Source of the DNA: Candidatus Saccharibacteria bacterium RIFCSPHIGHO2_12_FULL_47_16b
GTDB taxonomy: Bacteria > Patescibacteriota > Saccharimonadia > Saccharimonadales > UBA10212
DNA: 47,453 nt
Assembly (NCBI GenBank): GCA_001790525.1
Contig: MGCU01000026.1
Span: forward strand, 1-47,453
Reading direction: 5' to 3'
Each line of letters starts with the position of its first letter. Position 1 is the first letter of the stretch. The translations under genes were made by a program, and so were the position numbers. This document shows, in pieces, positions 24,495 to 34,090 of the stretch. The notes under the pieces are model-generated. The model made no database searches, was not told the DNA's origin, and saw nothing but the letters and a program-made list of their open reading frames with translations.

Positions 24495-26996
24495 CTAAGG
24501 TGTAAAGCCTGTCAGATTTGTAACGATTTCCTGTATGCCATTGATTCTTGTCAAAGTTGGGTCAAACATGTGAGTTTCAACGCAGCCACTGCCGCCGCAG
24601 CCACCGTGGCCGTTGTTATAAATAACATAGATTAATTGGGTATAGCCGAGGTTATTTCCGCGGCCGACGAATTCACCGGCTACAAATGTACCGGTGGCCG
24701 CGCTGGTGCCGATCAGATCAGTCGGTACCTCATAAACTCGCTTGGCCTGGCCGCCACGGATATCCAATAAATGAACCTCGGTATTGCCATAGGAAACATA
24801 AGCTAACTGCGCATGTCCACGATCCAGAAAATCGCCGGCCACAAATACGCCGTTATTAACTGCGCCGACGTCGGTCGGTAGATCGTAAAAGCCAATCGCA
24901 CTGGTCATGGCCGGATTAAACATATGTATCTCCATGCCGCCATTCCTGCCGCTATACAAAATATAGACTAGCTGGTCGTAGCCGGCGCCTAAAAAATCTC
25001 CGGCCACGAAAGTACCGGTGGCCGAGCTGACGTTTACCAAATTCGTTGGCACATCATAGTAGCCCGGCAGTTTCTGTAAGTTTGGGCTAAAGCGGTGAAC
25101 CTCGACGTTGCCATAGGTTACGTAATTTAAGCTGACCTGACTATCTACACGCGACCATGAAGATACCAACATTCCACTCGCTGGATCGCTGGCGCGCAAA
25201 CCGGTGGCGATATTTGCCCGCCAGCTGGTGTAGCCGGGGTTCCAGACATGGGCTTCAACGCAAGCCGAGCCGGTATTATTCAGCTGAGCATAGGTAAGGT
25301 GGCTTATGTTGGTATTGCCGTGCCGGTAAGCCAGCATCCTTTGACCGCTACCGAGGGAGCCGTTATTGTAGTTTTTAAATACGGGGTATGGGCAGGATAA
25401 GCTATCAATTTTGAGGGCGCTGTAAGCATTCAGTCGGCCGTAGCCATAAAGATCGGTTCGGTTGGCGCCGTTCATACCGGCCGGCTTATCAGCCGAGGCG
25501 GCCAGACCGTCGGCTACCTGCGCTGGCGTGATGCCGGGAAATTGGGCATACATTAACGCCGCTACGCCGCTGACCAGGGGTGTCGACAATGAAGTACCGG
25601 AGGCGGTGCTGGTTGTACTATTACCATTGGCAGCGGCTGGTGCGTTGTCGGCCAAAATTGCCAATCCTGGAGCCATAATATCCAGCTCGGGCCCAAAATT
25701 CGACCAGCTAGTGCGATTGTCGCCACTATCGGTAGCACCGACGGCAATAACGTAAGGTGAGCTGGCAGGATAGCAGACACTGCCCGGGGTGGTTTGAGCT
25801 TCGTTGCCGGCGGCGCCGACAACAGTAACGCCGAGTGATCTGGCATTGGCCAGAGCTGTTTCCAGAGTTGAGCTACTACCCGTGCAAGTTGATAGGGCCA
25901 AACTCAAATTAATAACTTTGGCTCCCTTGGCCGCTGCATAATCAATTGCCGCCACAATATCATCCAAATCGCCAAAGCCGTAGCCATCAAAAATTCTCAA
26001 GTTCATTAACTTGGCATTGATAGCAACACCAGCAATCAGCTGGCCGTTGTTAGTCGCAGCGCCGGCCGTCGAGCTGACCAGTGTGGCATGCCCAAGTGCA
26101 TCGGCTGAACTGTCATTTTTGTTGAGTTGTGACTGGTTGAACGGGTCATCACATGAGTATGGGCCCGGGTCGTTATCATTATCAACATAGCCGCCGCCAC
26201 TGCCGTTAGGACAATTGCTGCCGCCGGCAAAACCGCCCATAAAGTCCCAACCTTGCCAATCATCAATCTTGCCGTTAGCGGGTACGTCATTATCAATGCC
26301 GTCAGTGCGTTGGGCGCAGACTATAGTCGGGTCGGTAGATCCACAGTTCTCGCCAGCGTTGGCCCATTTTTTGGAATCCGGAAAATCCGGCTGGCTACAG
26401 CCTAAAGCGCAATCAGTGCCAAATGTCTGGCTAAATAAAATACCGCTGTCGATTACGGCGATAGTAATTGAGTTAGAGCCTTGAGAAACGTCCCAAGCCG
26501 CCGGCGCAGAAATTTGCGGCAAAGCCCATTGCTCAGGGTAACGGGGATCATTGGGTGTAAAAACCGGCCGAAAAATTAGATTCTTTTCGGTTTTCGTGCC
26601 GGGCAGATTTTGAGCCATTTGCTTAACGGCCGGATTGTCAGCGGCTTCAGCCAGAGTTAGCAAAGTTCGGCCGTCACTTAAGCTGGTTGATTCAATAATT
26701 TGTAAACTGTGGTCGGCTGCGTATTTCTCAACTGCGGGCTTATCTTTGGTTTCGACTACTGTCTGACCAAAACGGCTTAATTGGGCGGCGGTATTACTAT
26801 CTTCGGGATTTGTCAATCTGACGGGCGAACCTCTGTCGGAGTCTTCCGCTATTGATGCCGAGGTGTTGGTTGGTTGTGTCTGACTGCTGTCACCATAATC
26901 GGGTGATGTCGTCGGCTGATGCCAATTCAATCTGAAAAAAGCAGCTGCTACGGCCGCCAGCATAATTAACAAAACCAGTAGTTTTCGGCTCTTCAT
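24495..26996 (-). CDS. Secreted subtilisin-like serine protease (S8) with C-terminal repeat domain
   Basis: This 833-residue protein has an N-terminal signal or anchor (~5-21), a propeptide-like region (~70-150) and a complete S8 catalytic domain: Asp183 in IAVIDSGI, His303 in GHATLVS, the oxyanion Asn398 in GAAGNEA and Ser469 in SGTSLSTP. A large Asp/Asn/Gly-rich insertion (~195-300) separates Asp and His and could bind calcium. Residues ~545-833 are beta-rich repeats (HVWNPGYTSWRANIATG, VAGDFLGAGYDQLVYI) like those of the secreted protein at 13553-15325. It is probably active outside the cell, perhaps in processing or feeding. The substrate is unknown. Confidence 0.92.
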   Translation of the reverse strand: MKSRKLLVLLIMLAAVAAAFFRLNWHQPTTSPDYGDSSQTQPTNTSASIAEDSDRGSPVRLTNPEDSNTAAQLSRFGQTVVETKDKPAVEKYAADHSLQIIESTSLSDGRTLLTLAEAADNPAVKQMAQNLPGTKTEKNLIFRPVFTPNDPRYPEQWALPQISAPAAWDVSQGSNSITIAVIDSGILFSQTFGTDCALGCSQPDFPDSKKWANAGENCGSTDPTIVCAQRTDGIDNDVPANGKIDDWQGWDFMGGFAGGSNCPNGSGGGYVDNDNDPGPYSCDDPFNQSQLNKNDSSADALGHATLVSSTAGAATNNGQLIAGVAINAKLMNLRIFDGYGFGDLDDIVAAIDYAAAKGAKVINLSLALSTCTGSSSTLETALANARSLGVTVVGAAGNEAQTTPGSVCYPASSPYVIAVGATDSGDNRTSWSNFGPELDIMAPGLAILADNAPAAANGNSTTSTASGTSLSTPLVSGVAALMYAQFPGITPAQVADGLAASADKPAGMNGANRTDLYGYGRLNAYSALKIDSLSCPYPVFKNYNNGSLGSGQRMLAYRHGNTNISHLTYAQLNNTGSACVEAHVWNPGYTSWRANIATGLRASDPASGMLVSSWSRVDSQVSLNYVTYGNVEVHRFSPNLQKLPGYYDVPTNLVNVSSATGTFVAGDFLGAGYDQLVYILYSGRNGGMEIHMFNPAMTSAIGFYDLPTDVGAVNNGVFVAGDFLDRGHAQLAYVSYGNTEVHLLDIRGGQAKRVYEVPTDLIGTSAATGTFVAGEFVGRGNNLGYTQLIYVIYNNGHGGCGGSGCVETHMFDPTLTRINGIQEIVTNLTGFTP

Positions 26997-27018
26997 CAGA
27001 TAACTTCTTAGCCTGTCT

Positions 27019-27046
27019 ATTATACTCTGAGAGGTTATTCTATAAT
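27019..27046. promoter_or_regulatory. Back-to-back -10 boxes between the subtilase and ATP-citrate lyase genes
   Basis: In the 59-bp divergent gap, TATAAT on the minus strand (27024-27019) serves the subtilase, with 22 nt to its ATG. TATAAT on the plus strand (27041-27046) lies 9 nt before the ATG of the lyase gene, with no Shine-Dalgarno sequence. The -35 regions are weak. Confidence 0.5.
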
Positions 27047-27055
27047 GATAACCTA

Positions 27056-28228
27056 ATGGCCAGAGTCAAGTTATCTGAATTTCGGGCCAAGAAACTGCTT
27101 GCTGACAAGCTAGGCTTTAGCTATACGGGAATTTCTATCGATGCCGAAGACAAGGAATTAAGCAGACAAATCAACCAACTGTCTGATGGAAAATACGTCG
27201 TTAAAGTTGATCAAGCGACCAAAAAACGCAACCAACTGGGATTGGTTAAATTAAATCGGAGCAGGAATCAAATTATTTCTGACGTTACCGAAATGTCCAA
27301 AAAGGGCTATCGCTATTTTCTGGCTGAACCGATGATCGAACACGATCCAAAAGACGAGCAATTTCTAGCTCTGGTGCGCACTGAAGGGGGGATAGAAATC
27401 CAGTACTCCGAAAAGGGCGGTGTGGGTATTGAAGGACACGCCGATTCGTTACAACGGATGATTTATCTGATGGGGAAACCAAAGGCCATAGGCGCCTTAT
27501 CGACTGAAAATCTTGAGAAGATAATCAGGCTATTCAATTCAGAGCATATGGTTTATTTAGAAATTAACCCTTTGCTTATCGAAGACGGTAAATTTACTCC
27601 CCTTGATGCAGCTGTTGAGGTTGACTCAACTGCCGAATTGGCGGTTCAAGGTGCTTGGACAAGCCAAGATTTTCGCTCTTCTAGACTTGAAAAAACCGCC
27701 AGCGAAAAGATGGTTGAGGATCTTCAAGCAGTTAGTGTTTCGGCCTTATCGCTGCGAGTTATGAATCCCAACGGCCAGATTTTACTGATGCTATCTGGCG
27801 GTGGAGCTAGTTTGGTAATAGCCGATGAATTCGATGCCCATGGCTTGAGCGACGAGTTGATTAACTATGGTGAATATAGCGGTGCACCCAATGAGGATGA
27901 GCTTTACCAATACTCACTGGCCTTAATTAAGTTGCTAAAAAGTGGCCAAGCTAAAAAGAAAATCATTGTCATTGCCGGCGGCGTAGCCAACTTTACCGAT
28001 ATTGCTGTGACTTTCCGCGGCATCATCCGGGCTTTTGATAAGGAGAAAAAGTACCTAAAAGATAACAAGGTGGGTGTGTTTGTCCGCCGCGGCGGACCTA
28101 ACCAGCAAAAGGGTTTGGCCATGATGGAGGACTGCTTGACTAAGATCGGACTAGCTCATAAAGTTCACGGCCCGGATATTTCACTGGCTAAGCTGGTTAA
28201 AGAAGTGGCGGAAGAGGTTAAAGCATGA
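27056..28228 (+). CDS. aclB: ATP-citrate lyase, small (ATP-grasp/citrate-binding) subunit
   Basis: This 390-residue protein corresponds to the N-terminal third of animal ATP-citrate lyase and to AclB of green sulfur bacteria. An ATP-grasp part (~1-215) contains KVDQATKKRNQLGLV and YLEINPLLIEDG; the citrate-binding part (~230-390) contains LSGGGASLVIADEFD, NYGEYSGAPNEDELYQY (~270-286) and FVRRGGPNQQKG. NYGEYSGAP and VRRGGPN are diagnostic of the lyase rather than succinyl-CoA synthetase. With the large subunit it turns citrate, ATP and CoA into oxaloacetate, acetyl-CoA, ADP and phosphate in the cytoplasm. It is intact. A TATAAT box 9 nt before the ATG suggests a leaderless start. Confidence 0.95.
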   Translation: MARVKLSEFRAKKLLADKLGFSYTGISIDAEDKELSRQINQLSDGKYVVKVDQATKKRNQLGLVKLNRSRNQIISDVTEMSKKGYRYFLAEPMIEHDPKDEQFLALVRTEGGIEIQYSEKGGVGIEGHADSLQRMIYLMGKPKAIGALSTENLEKIIRLFNSEHMVYLEINPLLIEDGKFTPLDAAVEVDSTAELAVQGAWTSQDFRSSRLEKTASEKMVEDLQAVSVSALSLRVMNPNGQILLMLSGGGASLVIADEFDAHGLSDELINYGEYSGAPNEDELYQYSLALIKLLKSGQAKKKIIVIAGGVANFTDIAVTFRGIIRAFDKEKKYLKDNKVGVFVRRGGPNQQKGLAMMEDCLTKIGLAHKVHGPDISLAKLVKEVAEEVKA

Positions 28229-28231
28229 ACA

Positions 28232-28345
28232 AGTTCATGCAATTTTCAGTTCACAATTCACATTTACCAATTAAGTATCATTTATCATTTTACAATTGGC
28301 TAATGGCCAATAATTTGGCTAATGGTAAGTGGCAAATGGATGATG
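28232..28345. repeat. Tandem array between the two ATP-citrate lyase genes
   Basis: AT-rich units such as TTCACAATTCACATTTACC and ATCATTTATCATTTTACA are followed by partly complementary GGCTAATGGCCAATAA and GGCTAATGGTAAGTGG. It separates aclB from aclA and ends just before GCCGGAGGC, which holds the aclA ribosome site. Confidence 0.55.
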
Positions 28346-28361
28346 TTGCCGGAGGCGATTT

Positions 28362-30137
28362 ATGAAAAACTTTTCAGAAATTACCGATCCGGCGATTATT
28401 GTTTTTGGCAATCATCTTGCCACTATCCAATCAATGCTTGATTATGATTATCTGGTTGGCCGGGAAGCACCATCAGTTAAAGCGGTGGTTGGTGTCCAGC
28501 AAAAAGTCTGCCGCTATTTTTTTGGCAATCGGGAGATTTTGATTAAGGGCTATCAGGAACTGGCTGATATACCTAAAGCTATACGAAAAGAAGTTGAGCT
28601 AGTTGGTGTCATGCAGTCGGCTCGTCGAGTGTTGACTGGCATCGAGCAATCGATTAGCCAACTGCCAAAGTTAAAAGCGGCTTTTGTTTTTGCCGAAAAT
28701 GTAACAGAGCAGGATGCGCTCAAACTTCGTGAAATTTCGACAAAGGCCAGAATTATAGTTTTGGGTCCAGCTAGTGTCGGAGTACTGGTCGGCGGCGGCT
28801 GGAAGCTTGGTGCGATTGGCGGTATTACGGCCACGCAGCTCAAAGATTCCGGTACGTTAATACCGGGCGATACAGTTGTGGTCTCGACCTCCGGCGGGAT
28901 TGTCAATGAAATTATCAACCGGGTAACTCACTCTGGTGGTAGGCTCCGCTATGGCGTGGCTATCGGCGGCGATTTATGGCCAGCCACCAAACCGTATGAA
29001 ATTTTTGAGATGGCGCTAGATGATCCTAATGTAAAAACCATAGTTTATTTTGGTGAGCTCGGTGGCCATGATGAAGAAAAAGTGGCCGAAATTTACGCTC
29101 AAGCCAAGACCAAAAAAATTGCCATTGCCTACATAGCCGGCAGTATTTCTGACCATTTCGAGACGCCGCAGCAATTTGGCCACGCTAAAGCCATGGCCCA
29201 AACCGAAACCGAATCGGCAGCCTACAAAAAGAAAATCCTGTCGAATGCCGGCGTTCAGGTAGCTAGCGGCTTTGCCGATTTTGAGCAGTTGATAAATAAA
29301 TTTGTTAGCAAAACGCAGCATGAGCAATCTATAATTAAGGAGATTAAGGAGCCCAGAATGAGCGCATTATTTGTCGATAATATTTCTAAAGAAGGTGATG
29401 ATGGTGTGGTCAGAATCCTGGGTGAGGATATCTTAGCTTTTACCAAAGACCGCTCGCTGTCCGAGACTGCTTTAGCTATGTTTACCGGCCGCAAAAAAAG
29501 CTCCGAGCAGCTTAAGGAATTTTTTGATGTGGTAGTCAAACTGCTGGTTGATCACGGCCCGCAAGTTTCCGGCGCGGTTAATACGATGATTACGGCTAGG
29601 GCCGGCAATGAGTTGCCGGCGGCTCTGGCATCGGGGCTACTGACAATCGGCCCGCGCTTTGGCGGCGCCATTGACCAAGCCGCCCAGAACTGGTTTAAGG
29701 CGGTTAATGACGGTGAGAAGGCCTACGATTTTGTGGAGCGGTTTGCCAAGAATAAGATCTATATACCCGGCATTGGCCACCGTAAATATCGAGTCGACAA
29801 CCCGGATCCGCGGGTACAGACGCTTCTAAAAAATTTTGATCAAGGCGGCCAATACACCAAGTTTGCTAAAGAAATCGCCAAAGTCACCGCGGCGAAAAAA
29901 GCCAATTTGATACTGAATGTTGACGGCGCCACCGCCTGCTTGCTGTTGGATATTTTGGAAGGCGACGAGAAGTTAAACAAAAATCAAATCAATGAAGTTT
30001 TGGACAGCGGTTTTTGTAACGCCCTGTTCGTCTTTGCCCGCTCGGTCGGTTTTATTGCTCACTATCTCGAGCAGAAGCGCTTGGATGAAGGGCTGTTCCG
30101 TCTGCCCGACGGCATGGTCATTTCCGAAGAGACCTAA
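28362..30137 (+). CDS. aclA: ATP-citrate lyase, large (CoA-ligase plus citrate-synthase-like) subunit
   Basis: This 591-residue protein has a CoA-binding/ligase part (~1-320) with LDYDYLVGREAPS, GPASVGVLVGG, VSTSGGIVNE and YGVAIGGD, and the histidine loop QFGHAKAMAQ with His274, which is phosphorylated in the family. A citrate-synthase-like part (~340-591) has GIGHR (His473), NLILNVDG (Asp521) and GFIAHYLEQKRL. This fused layout is that of ATP-citrate lyase, not of separate citryl-CoA synthetase and lyase. The histidine loop reads GHAKA where the family norm is GHAGA. GGAGGCGATTT gives a good ribosome site. It sits after aclB with a 133-bp repeat-filled gap. Confidence 0.95.
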   Translation: MKNFSEITDPAIIVFGNHLATIQSMLDYDYLVGREAPSVKAVVGVQQKVCRYFFGNREILIKGYQELADIPKAIRKEVELVGVMQSARRVLTGIEQSISQLPKLKAAFVFAENVTEQDALKLREISTKARIIVLGPASVGVLVGGGWKLGAIGGITATQLKDSGTLIPGDTVVVSTSGGIVNEIINRVTHSGGRLRYGVAIGGDLWPATKPYEIFEMALDDPNVKTIVYFGELGGHDEEKVAEIYAQAKTKKIAIAYIAGSISDHFETPQQFGHAKAMAQTETESAAYKKKILSNAGVQVASGFADFEQLINKFVSKTQHEQSIIKEIKEPRMSALFVDNISKEGDDGVVRILGEDILAFTKDRSLSETALAMFTGRKKSSEQLKEFFDVVVKLLVDHGPQVSGAVNTMITARAGNELPAALASGLLTIGPRFGGAIDQAAQNWFKAVNDGEKAYDFVERFAKNKIYIPGIGHRKYRVDNPDPRVQTLLKNFDQGGQYTKFAKEIAKVTAAKKANLILNVDGATACLLLDILEGDEKLNKNQINEVLDSGFCNALFVFARSVGFIAHYLEQKRLDEGLFRLPDGMVISEET

Positions 30138-30140
30138 GCG

Positions 30141-30292
30141 TCGCACCGGCCTGCTTGCGGTGAAGCCGCAACTCCGCCGTCGCTTTTGGCGAATCGCGGC
30201 GTTGTCAGCTCCAGCACTCCTTCACAGTATTCTTCCATACAGCTCAGTCCGTGCTTCGCTGACGCCTAGCGCTTCATCCAAACGCTTAGGTC
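30141..30292 (+). repeat. 3'-end dispersed repeat, copy 1
   Basis: A GC-rich block begins 3 nt after the aclA stop. It contains CGCTTTTGGCGAATCGCGG, then CACTCCTTCACAGTAT, ATACAGCTCAGTCCG and TGCTTCGCTGACGCCTAGC. It matches the copies at 37283-37441 (reverse strand) and 43216-43345. It separates the convergent aclA and rmlA genes and may act as a structured 3' UTR. Confidence 0.7.
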
Positions 30293-30293
30293 T

Positions 30294-31157
30294 TTATTTA
30301 CTAAGCAAACTTAGGAGGTATTGGCCATAACCGGATTTGGTCAGCGGCTCGGCCAACTTAGCTAGTTGTTTGTCGTCAATAAAGCCGGCGCGCCAGGCGG
30401 CCTCTTCGATGCAACCGACTTTAACCCCTTGCCGCTCTTCAATTACCTGAACGAACTGCGCCGCTTGATTCATGCTGACGAAGGTTCCAGTATCCAGCCA
30501 GGCCGTACCTCGCTCTAAAACGGCGACTTTAAGCCTGCCTTGTTTTAGATAGGTATTATGAATATCGGTAATTTCCTTTTCGCCGCGAGCACTGGGCTTA
30601 ACCGCCTTAGCTATAGCGACAACCTCATTGTCATAGAAATACAGCCCCGGGATAGCATAATTGGATTTTGGTTGAGTCGGCTTTTCCTCAATTGAGACAA
30701 CCTTATTATTTTTATCGAACTCAACCACGCCATAACGTTCCGGATCAGCCACTTGATAACCAAAAATAACGCCGCCGTCCGGATCAGTGTACTGCTTAAG
30801 TTTGTTGCCCATCTCGCTGCCATAAAAGATGTTGTCACCTAAAATCATGGCCACTTTGTCCTTACCAATGAAATCGGCGCCGTAAATAAAAGCCTCGGCC
30901 AGCCCGCCGGGTTGGTCCTGAATTTTATAGCTAAAACGGCAGCCAAGTTGTGAACCATTGCCCAAAAGTTGTTCAAAGCGGGGCGTGTCTTGCGGAGTGG
31001 AAATTATCAAAATTTCATTAATACCGGCGCAAATCAGAGTGGTTAGCGGATAGTAAACCATTGGCTTGTCATAAACCGGCAGCAGCTGTTTGGAGGTAGC
31101 TAGAGTAATTGGATAAAGCCGAGTAGCGTTTCCTCCCGCCAAAACAATCCCTTTCAT
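30294..31157 (-). CDS. rmlA: Glucose-1-phosphate thymidylyltransferase
   Basis: This 287-residue enzyme makes dTDP-glucose from dTTP and glucose 1-phosphate, the first step to dTDP-L-rhamnose. [20 protein letters not shown] (~6-25) is the full nucleotidyltransferase signature, followed by [20 protein letters not shown] (the metal-binding Asp, ~106-113), [21 protein letters not shown] and TAWLDTGT. Length and motifs are canonical. It is the last gene of the minus-strand rhamnose operon. Its leader shares 27 of 28 bases with that of rmlC and contains GAAGGGAGC as the ribosome site. Confidence 0.95.
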   Translation of the reverse strand: MKGIVLAGGNATRLYPITLATSKQLLPVYDKPMVYYPLTTLICAGINEILIISTPQDTPRFEQLLGNGSQLGCRFSYKIQDQPGGLAEAFIYGADFIGKDKVAMILGDNIFYGSEMGNKLKQYTDPDGGVIFGYQVADPERYGVVEFDKNNKVVSIEEKPTQPKSNYAIPGLYFYDNEVVAIAKAVKPSARGEKEITDIHNTYLKQGRLKVAVLERGTAWLDTGTFVSMNQAAQFVQVIEERQGVKVGCIEEAAWRAGFIDDKQLAKLAEPLTKSGYGQYLLSLLSK

Positions 31158-31162
31158 CGGGC

Positions 31163-31190
31163 GCTCCCTTCGGTCGCTTTAGGGTATAGG
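31163..31190 (-). promoter_or_regulatory. Conserved rmlA leader element
   Basis: The minus strand reads CCTATACCCTAAAGCGAC then CGAAGGGAGC, ending 5 nt before the ATG. The same 28-nt block with one change lies before rmlC (32799-32826). It includes the ribosome site and the edge of the tandem array. Confidence 0.6.
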
Positions 31191-31280
31191 GGATAGGGTA
31201 TAGGGGATAGGGCAAACCATTGAGCTTTGAAAACGGAAAACGGATAAGGCATGGTGAACGGTGAATGGTAAACGGTAAAC
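31177..31280. repeat. Tandem arrays before rmlA: GGGTATAGGGGATA and GGTAAACGGTGAAT units
   Basis: Two arrays are adjacent. The first repeats TAGGGTATAGGGGATAGGG; the second repeats GAAAACGGAAAACGG and AACGGTGAATGGTAAACGG. They fill the rmlD-rmlA gap. Confidence 0.65.
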
Positions 31281-31281
31281 A

Positions 31282-32133
31282 TTATCTGCTGAGCTCCTTC
31301 TTAATGTATTCTTTCAAATCTTCACGCCAATCTTTTGGCCTAAAGCCAGTGGCCTCTATTTTGGCTAAATCGAACGTGCTATTCAAGGGGCGGGGGGCAA
31401 TATTAGCTTTGCCTTTGTAGTATTCGACTGTGGTTACTTCGGTGACTTTTCGTTCCAGTTCAGCGGTTTTGAAAATCTCACGGGTCAAATCTGCCCAACT
31501 GACCGGCTCTCCACCGTTACTAATATTGTAAGTTCCAAATTCGGCTTTAGCGGTAAGTAAATGATCGATGGCCCGAACCAACTCGGTTGTAAATGTCGGC
31601 CGGCCGATTTGGTCAGCTACTACAGTTGGATCAACGTCTTTTTGACCAAGCTCTAACATTGTCCGGACAAAATTTTTACCTTCACCTATTACCCATGAAG
31701 TCATTAACAAATAATGCTTCGGCGCTTGAGCCAGCACAATATCACCGGCGGCCTTGCTGGCACCATAGACGCTTAGTGGACTAAGTGGCTCGTCTTCTTT
31801 ATGCGGAACTTTTGTCCCATCAAAGGCATAATCGGTTGATATATGAACTAACGTAATATCACGGTCGCGAGCGACTTGCGCCAAATAACCAACCGCCACG
31901 GCATTAACTTGCCAAGCGGCAACTCTACCTTCGGCTGTTTCGGCGCCGTCAACGTTGGTATAGGCGGCGGCGTTGAGAATATATTTAACATCCGACCAAT
32001 CGTAGCCCAGCACACTTTCCTTTTTAGTGATGTCCAATTCGTCAATGTCAGCCGATTTGGCATTCGGATATTTTTGACGTAGAGCCGTGCCGAGTTGGCC
32101 TTTAGCGCCGACAATAAAAACCTTAGAATCCAC
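31282..32133 (-). CDS. rmlD: dTDP-4-dehydrorhamnose reductase
   Basis: This 283-residue SDR performs the last step to dTDP-L-rhamnose. It has IVGAKGQLGTALRQ (~6-19), the ILNAAAYTNVDGAE motif (~52-65), ISTDYAFDGT (~97-106) and SVYGASKAAGD (YxxxK, ~119-129), all usual for RmlD. The GTG at 32133 is preferred to an in-frame TTG 24 nt upstream because GGGAGG lies 5 nt before it and homologues start here. The upstream sequence GCGCCGACAATTGGGAGG follows a tandem array, as for rmlB. Confidence 0.93.
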   Translation of the reverse strand: MDSKVFIVGAKGQLGTALRQKYPNAKSADIDELDITKKESVLGYDWSDVKYILNAAAYTNVDGAETAEGRVAAWQVNAVAVGYLAQVARDRDITLVHISTDYAFDGTKVPHKEDEPLSPLSVYGASKAAGDIVLAQAPKHYLLMTSWVIGEGKNFVRTMLELGQKDVDPTVVADQIGRPTFTTELVRAIDHLLTAKAEFGTYNISNGGEPVSWADLTREIFKTAELERKVTEVTTVEYYKGKANIAPRPLNSTFDLAKIEATGFRPKDWREDLKEYIKKELSR

Positions 32134-32157
32134 TAGTCCTCCCAATTGTCGGCGCAA

Positions 32158-32250
32158 TGCTCAATTTACAATTATCAATTATCAATGCATTGCTACATTG
32201 ATTACTTGACCATTCATTGAACATTGGACATTGATCATTGATCATTGCTG
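32158..32250. repeat. Tandem array of ATTATCAAT and CATTGAACATTG units
   Basis: The left half repeats CAATTTACAATTATCAATTA; the right half repeats CATTGAACATTGGACATTG and ATCATTGATCATTG. A closely related array lies before rmlB (33935-34060). Confidence 0.65.
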
Positions 32251-32793
32251 AAGGATCTCCTTCAGGGATGGATTGTTTCTGTCTTTTTCAGAAATTAACA
32301 TGCCAGAACCTTCGGCAATCGGCCAAGGAATAGCTAGGTCCGGATCAAGCGGGTTGCAGGAAACACCCGGCATATCAGGCGCCCATTCTTTTTCAAAATG
32401 ATAAATATAAATTGACGGTTCATCGGAGATTGACTGAAAGGCATTGCCCAGCCCTTTTGATACAAACAGACCTTGGCCGCGCTTCAGTTCAAAACTTTGC
32501 CATTGACCAGCAGTCGGCGAGTTTTTACGCAAATCAACAATCACCGCAAAAATCTTGCCGTAAGCCACTTGGATGAATTTATGAGCATATTCAGCATGGA
32601 TACCGCGGACAGTACCTTTTTTGCTTAAAGTAGCGTTAACTTGCAAACGACCATCAAGCGGGGGCAAGCCGGATTTTTGATAATCGGACTCGCGGTAGGA
32701 TTCCATAACCGAACCGCGCTCGTCCGGAATAATTTTTGTCTGGACTTCCCAAAGCCCCTCTAGTTTGGTTGGCTTGACGGAAAAATCCTGCAT
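32242..32793 (-). CDS. rmlC: dTDP-4-dehydrorhamnose 3,5-epimerase
   Basis: This 183-residue cupin converts dTDP-4-keto-6-deoxyglucose to the 4-keto-L-rhamnose form. It has DERGSVMESYRESDY (~24-38), the catalytic His in VRGIHAEYAHKFIQV (~58-72), FVSKGLGNAFQSI (~108-120, in place of the usual PxGxAHGF) and the closing DLAIPWPI (~151-158). The AHGF histidine position reads NAFQ, a mild departure worth noting. It is within the rmlB-rmlC-rmlD-rmlA order on the minus strand and follows the conserved leader element. Confidence 0.92.
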   Translation of the reverse strand: MQDFSVKPTKLEGLWEVQTKIIPDERGSVMESYRESDYQKSGLPPLDGRLQVNATLSKKGTVRGIHAEYAHKFIQVAYGKIFAVIVDLRKNSPTAGQWQSFELKRGQGLFVSKGLGNAFQSISDEPSIYIYHFEKEWAPDMPGVSCNPLDPDLAIPWPIAEGSGMLISEKDRNNPSLKEILQQ

Positions 32794-32798
32794 CAGAT

Positions 32799-32826
32799 GC
32801 TCCCTTCAGTCGCTTTAGGGTATAGG
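32799..32826 (-). promoter_or_regulatory. Conserved rmlC leader element
   Basis: This block is identical to the rmlA leader except for one base (GCGACTGAAGGGAGC here, GCGACCGAAGGGAGC there). The AAGGGAG ribosome site ends 7 nt before the ATG at 32793. Confidence 0.6.
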
Positions 32827-32900
32827 GAATAGGGTATAGGGGATAGGGTATACAATGCAGCAGCTAAGGACTGGGGACTAAGGACTAGGGACTGATGATG
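32815..32900. repeat. Tandem arrays of GGGTATAGGGAATA and GGACTAAGGACTA units
   Basis: GGGTATAGGGAATAGGG repeats match the first array before rmlA, followed by GACTGGGGACTAAGGACTAG repeats. They fill the rmlB-rmlC gap. Confidence 0.65.
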
Positions 32901-32911
32901 GATATAATGAG

Positions 32912-34060
<1,149 letters not shown>

Positions 34061-34090
34061 CCTCGAATAAACTCATTCCTACCAGTATAG

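Noticed and set aside
24495-26996. Subtilase as a pseudogene because of its large insertion between Asp and His
   Set aside because: The frame is intact and all catalytic residues (Asp183, His303, Asn398, Ser469) are present; Asp/Gly-rich insertions occur in secreted S8 proteases.
27056-28228. Succinyl-CoA synthetase beta subunit
   Set aside because: NYGEYSGAP and VRRGGPN are lyase-specific, and the partner subunit is fused to a citrate-synthase-like domain, which succinyl-CoA synthetase lacks.
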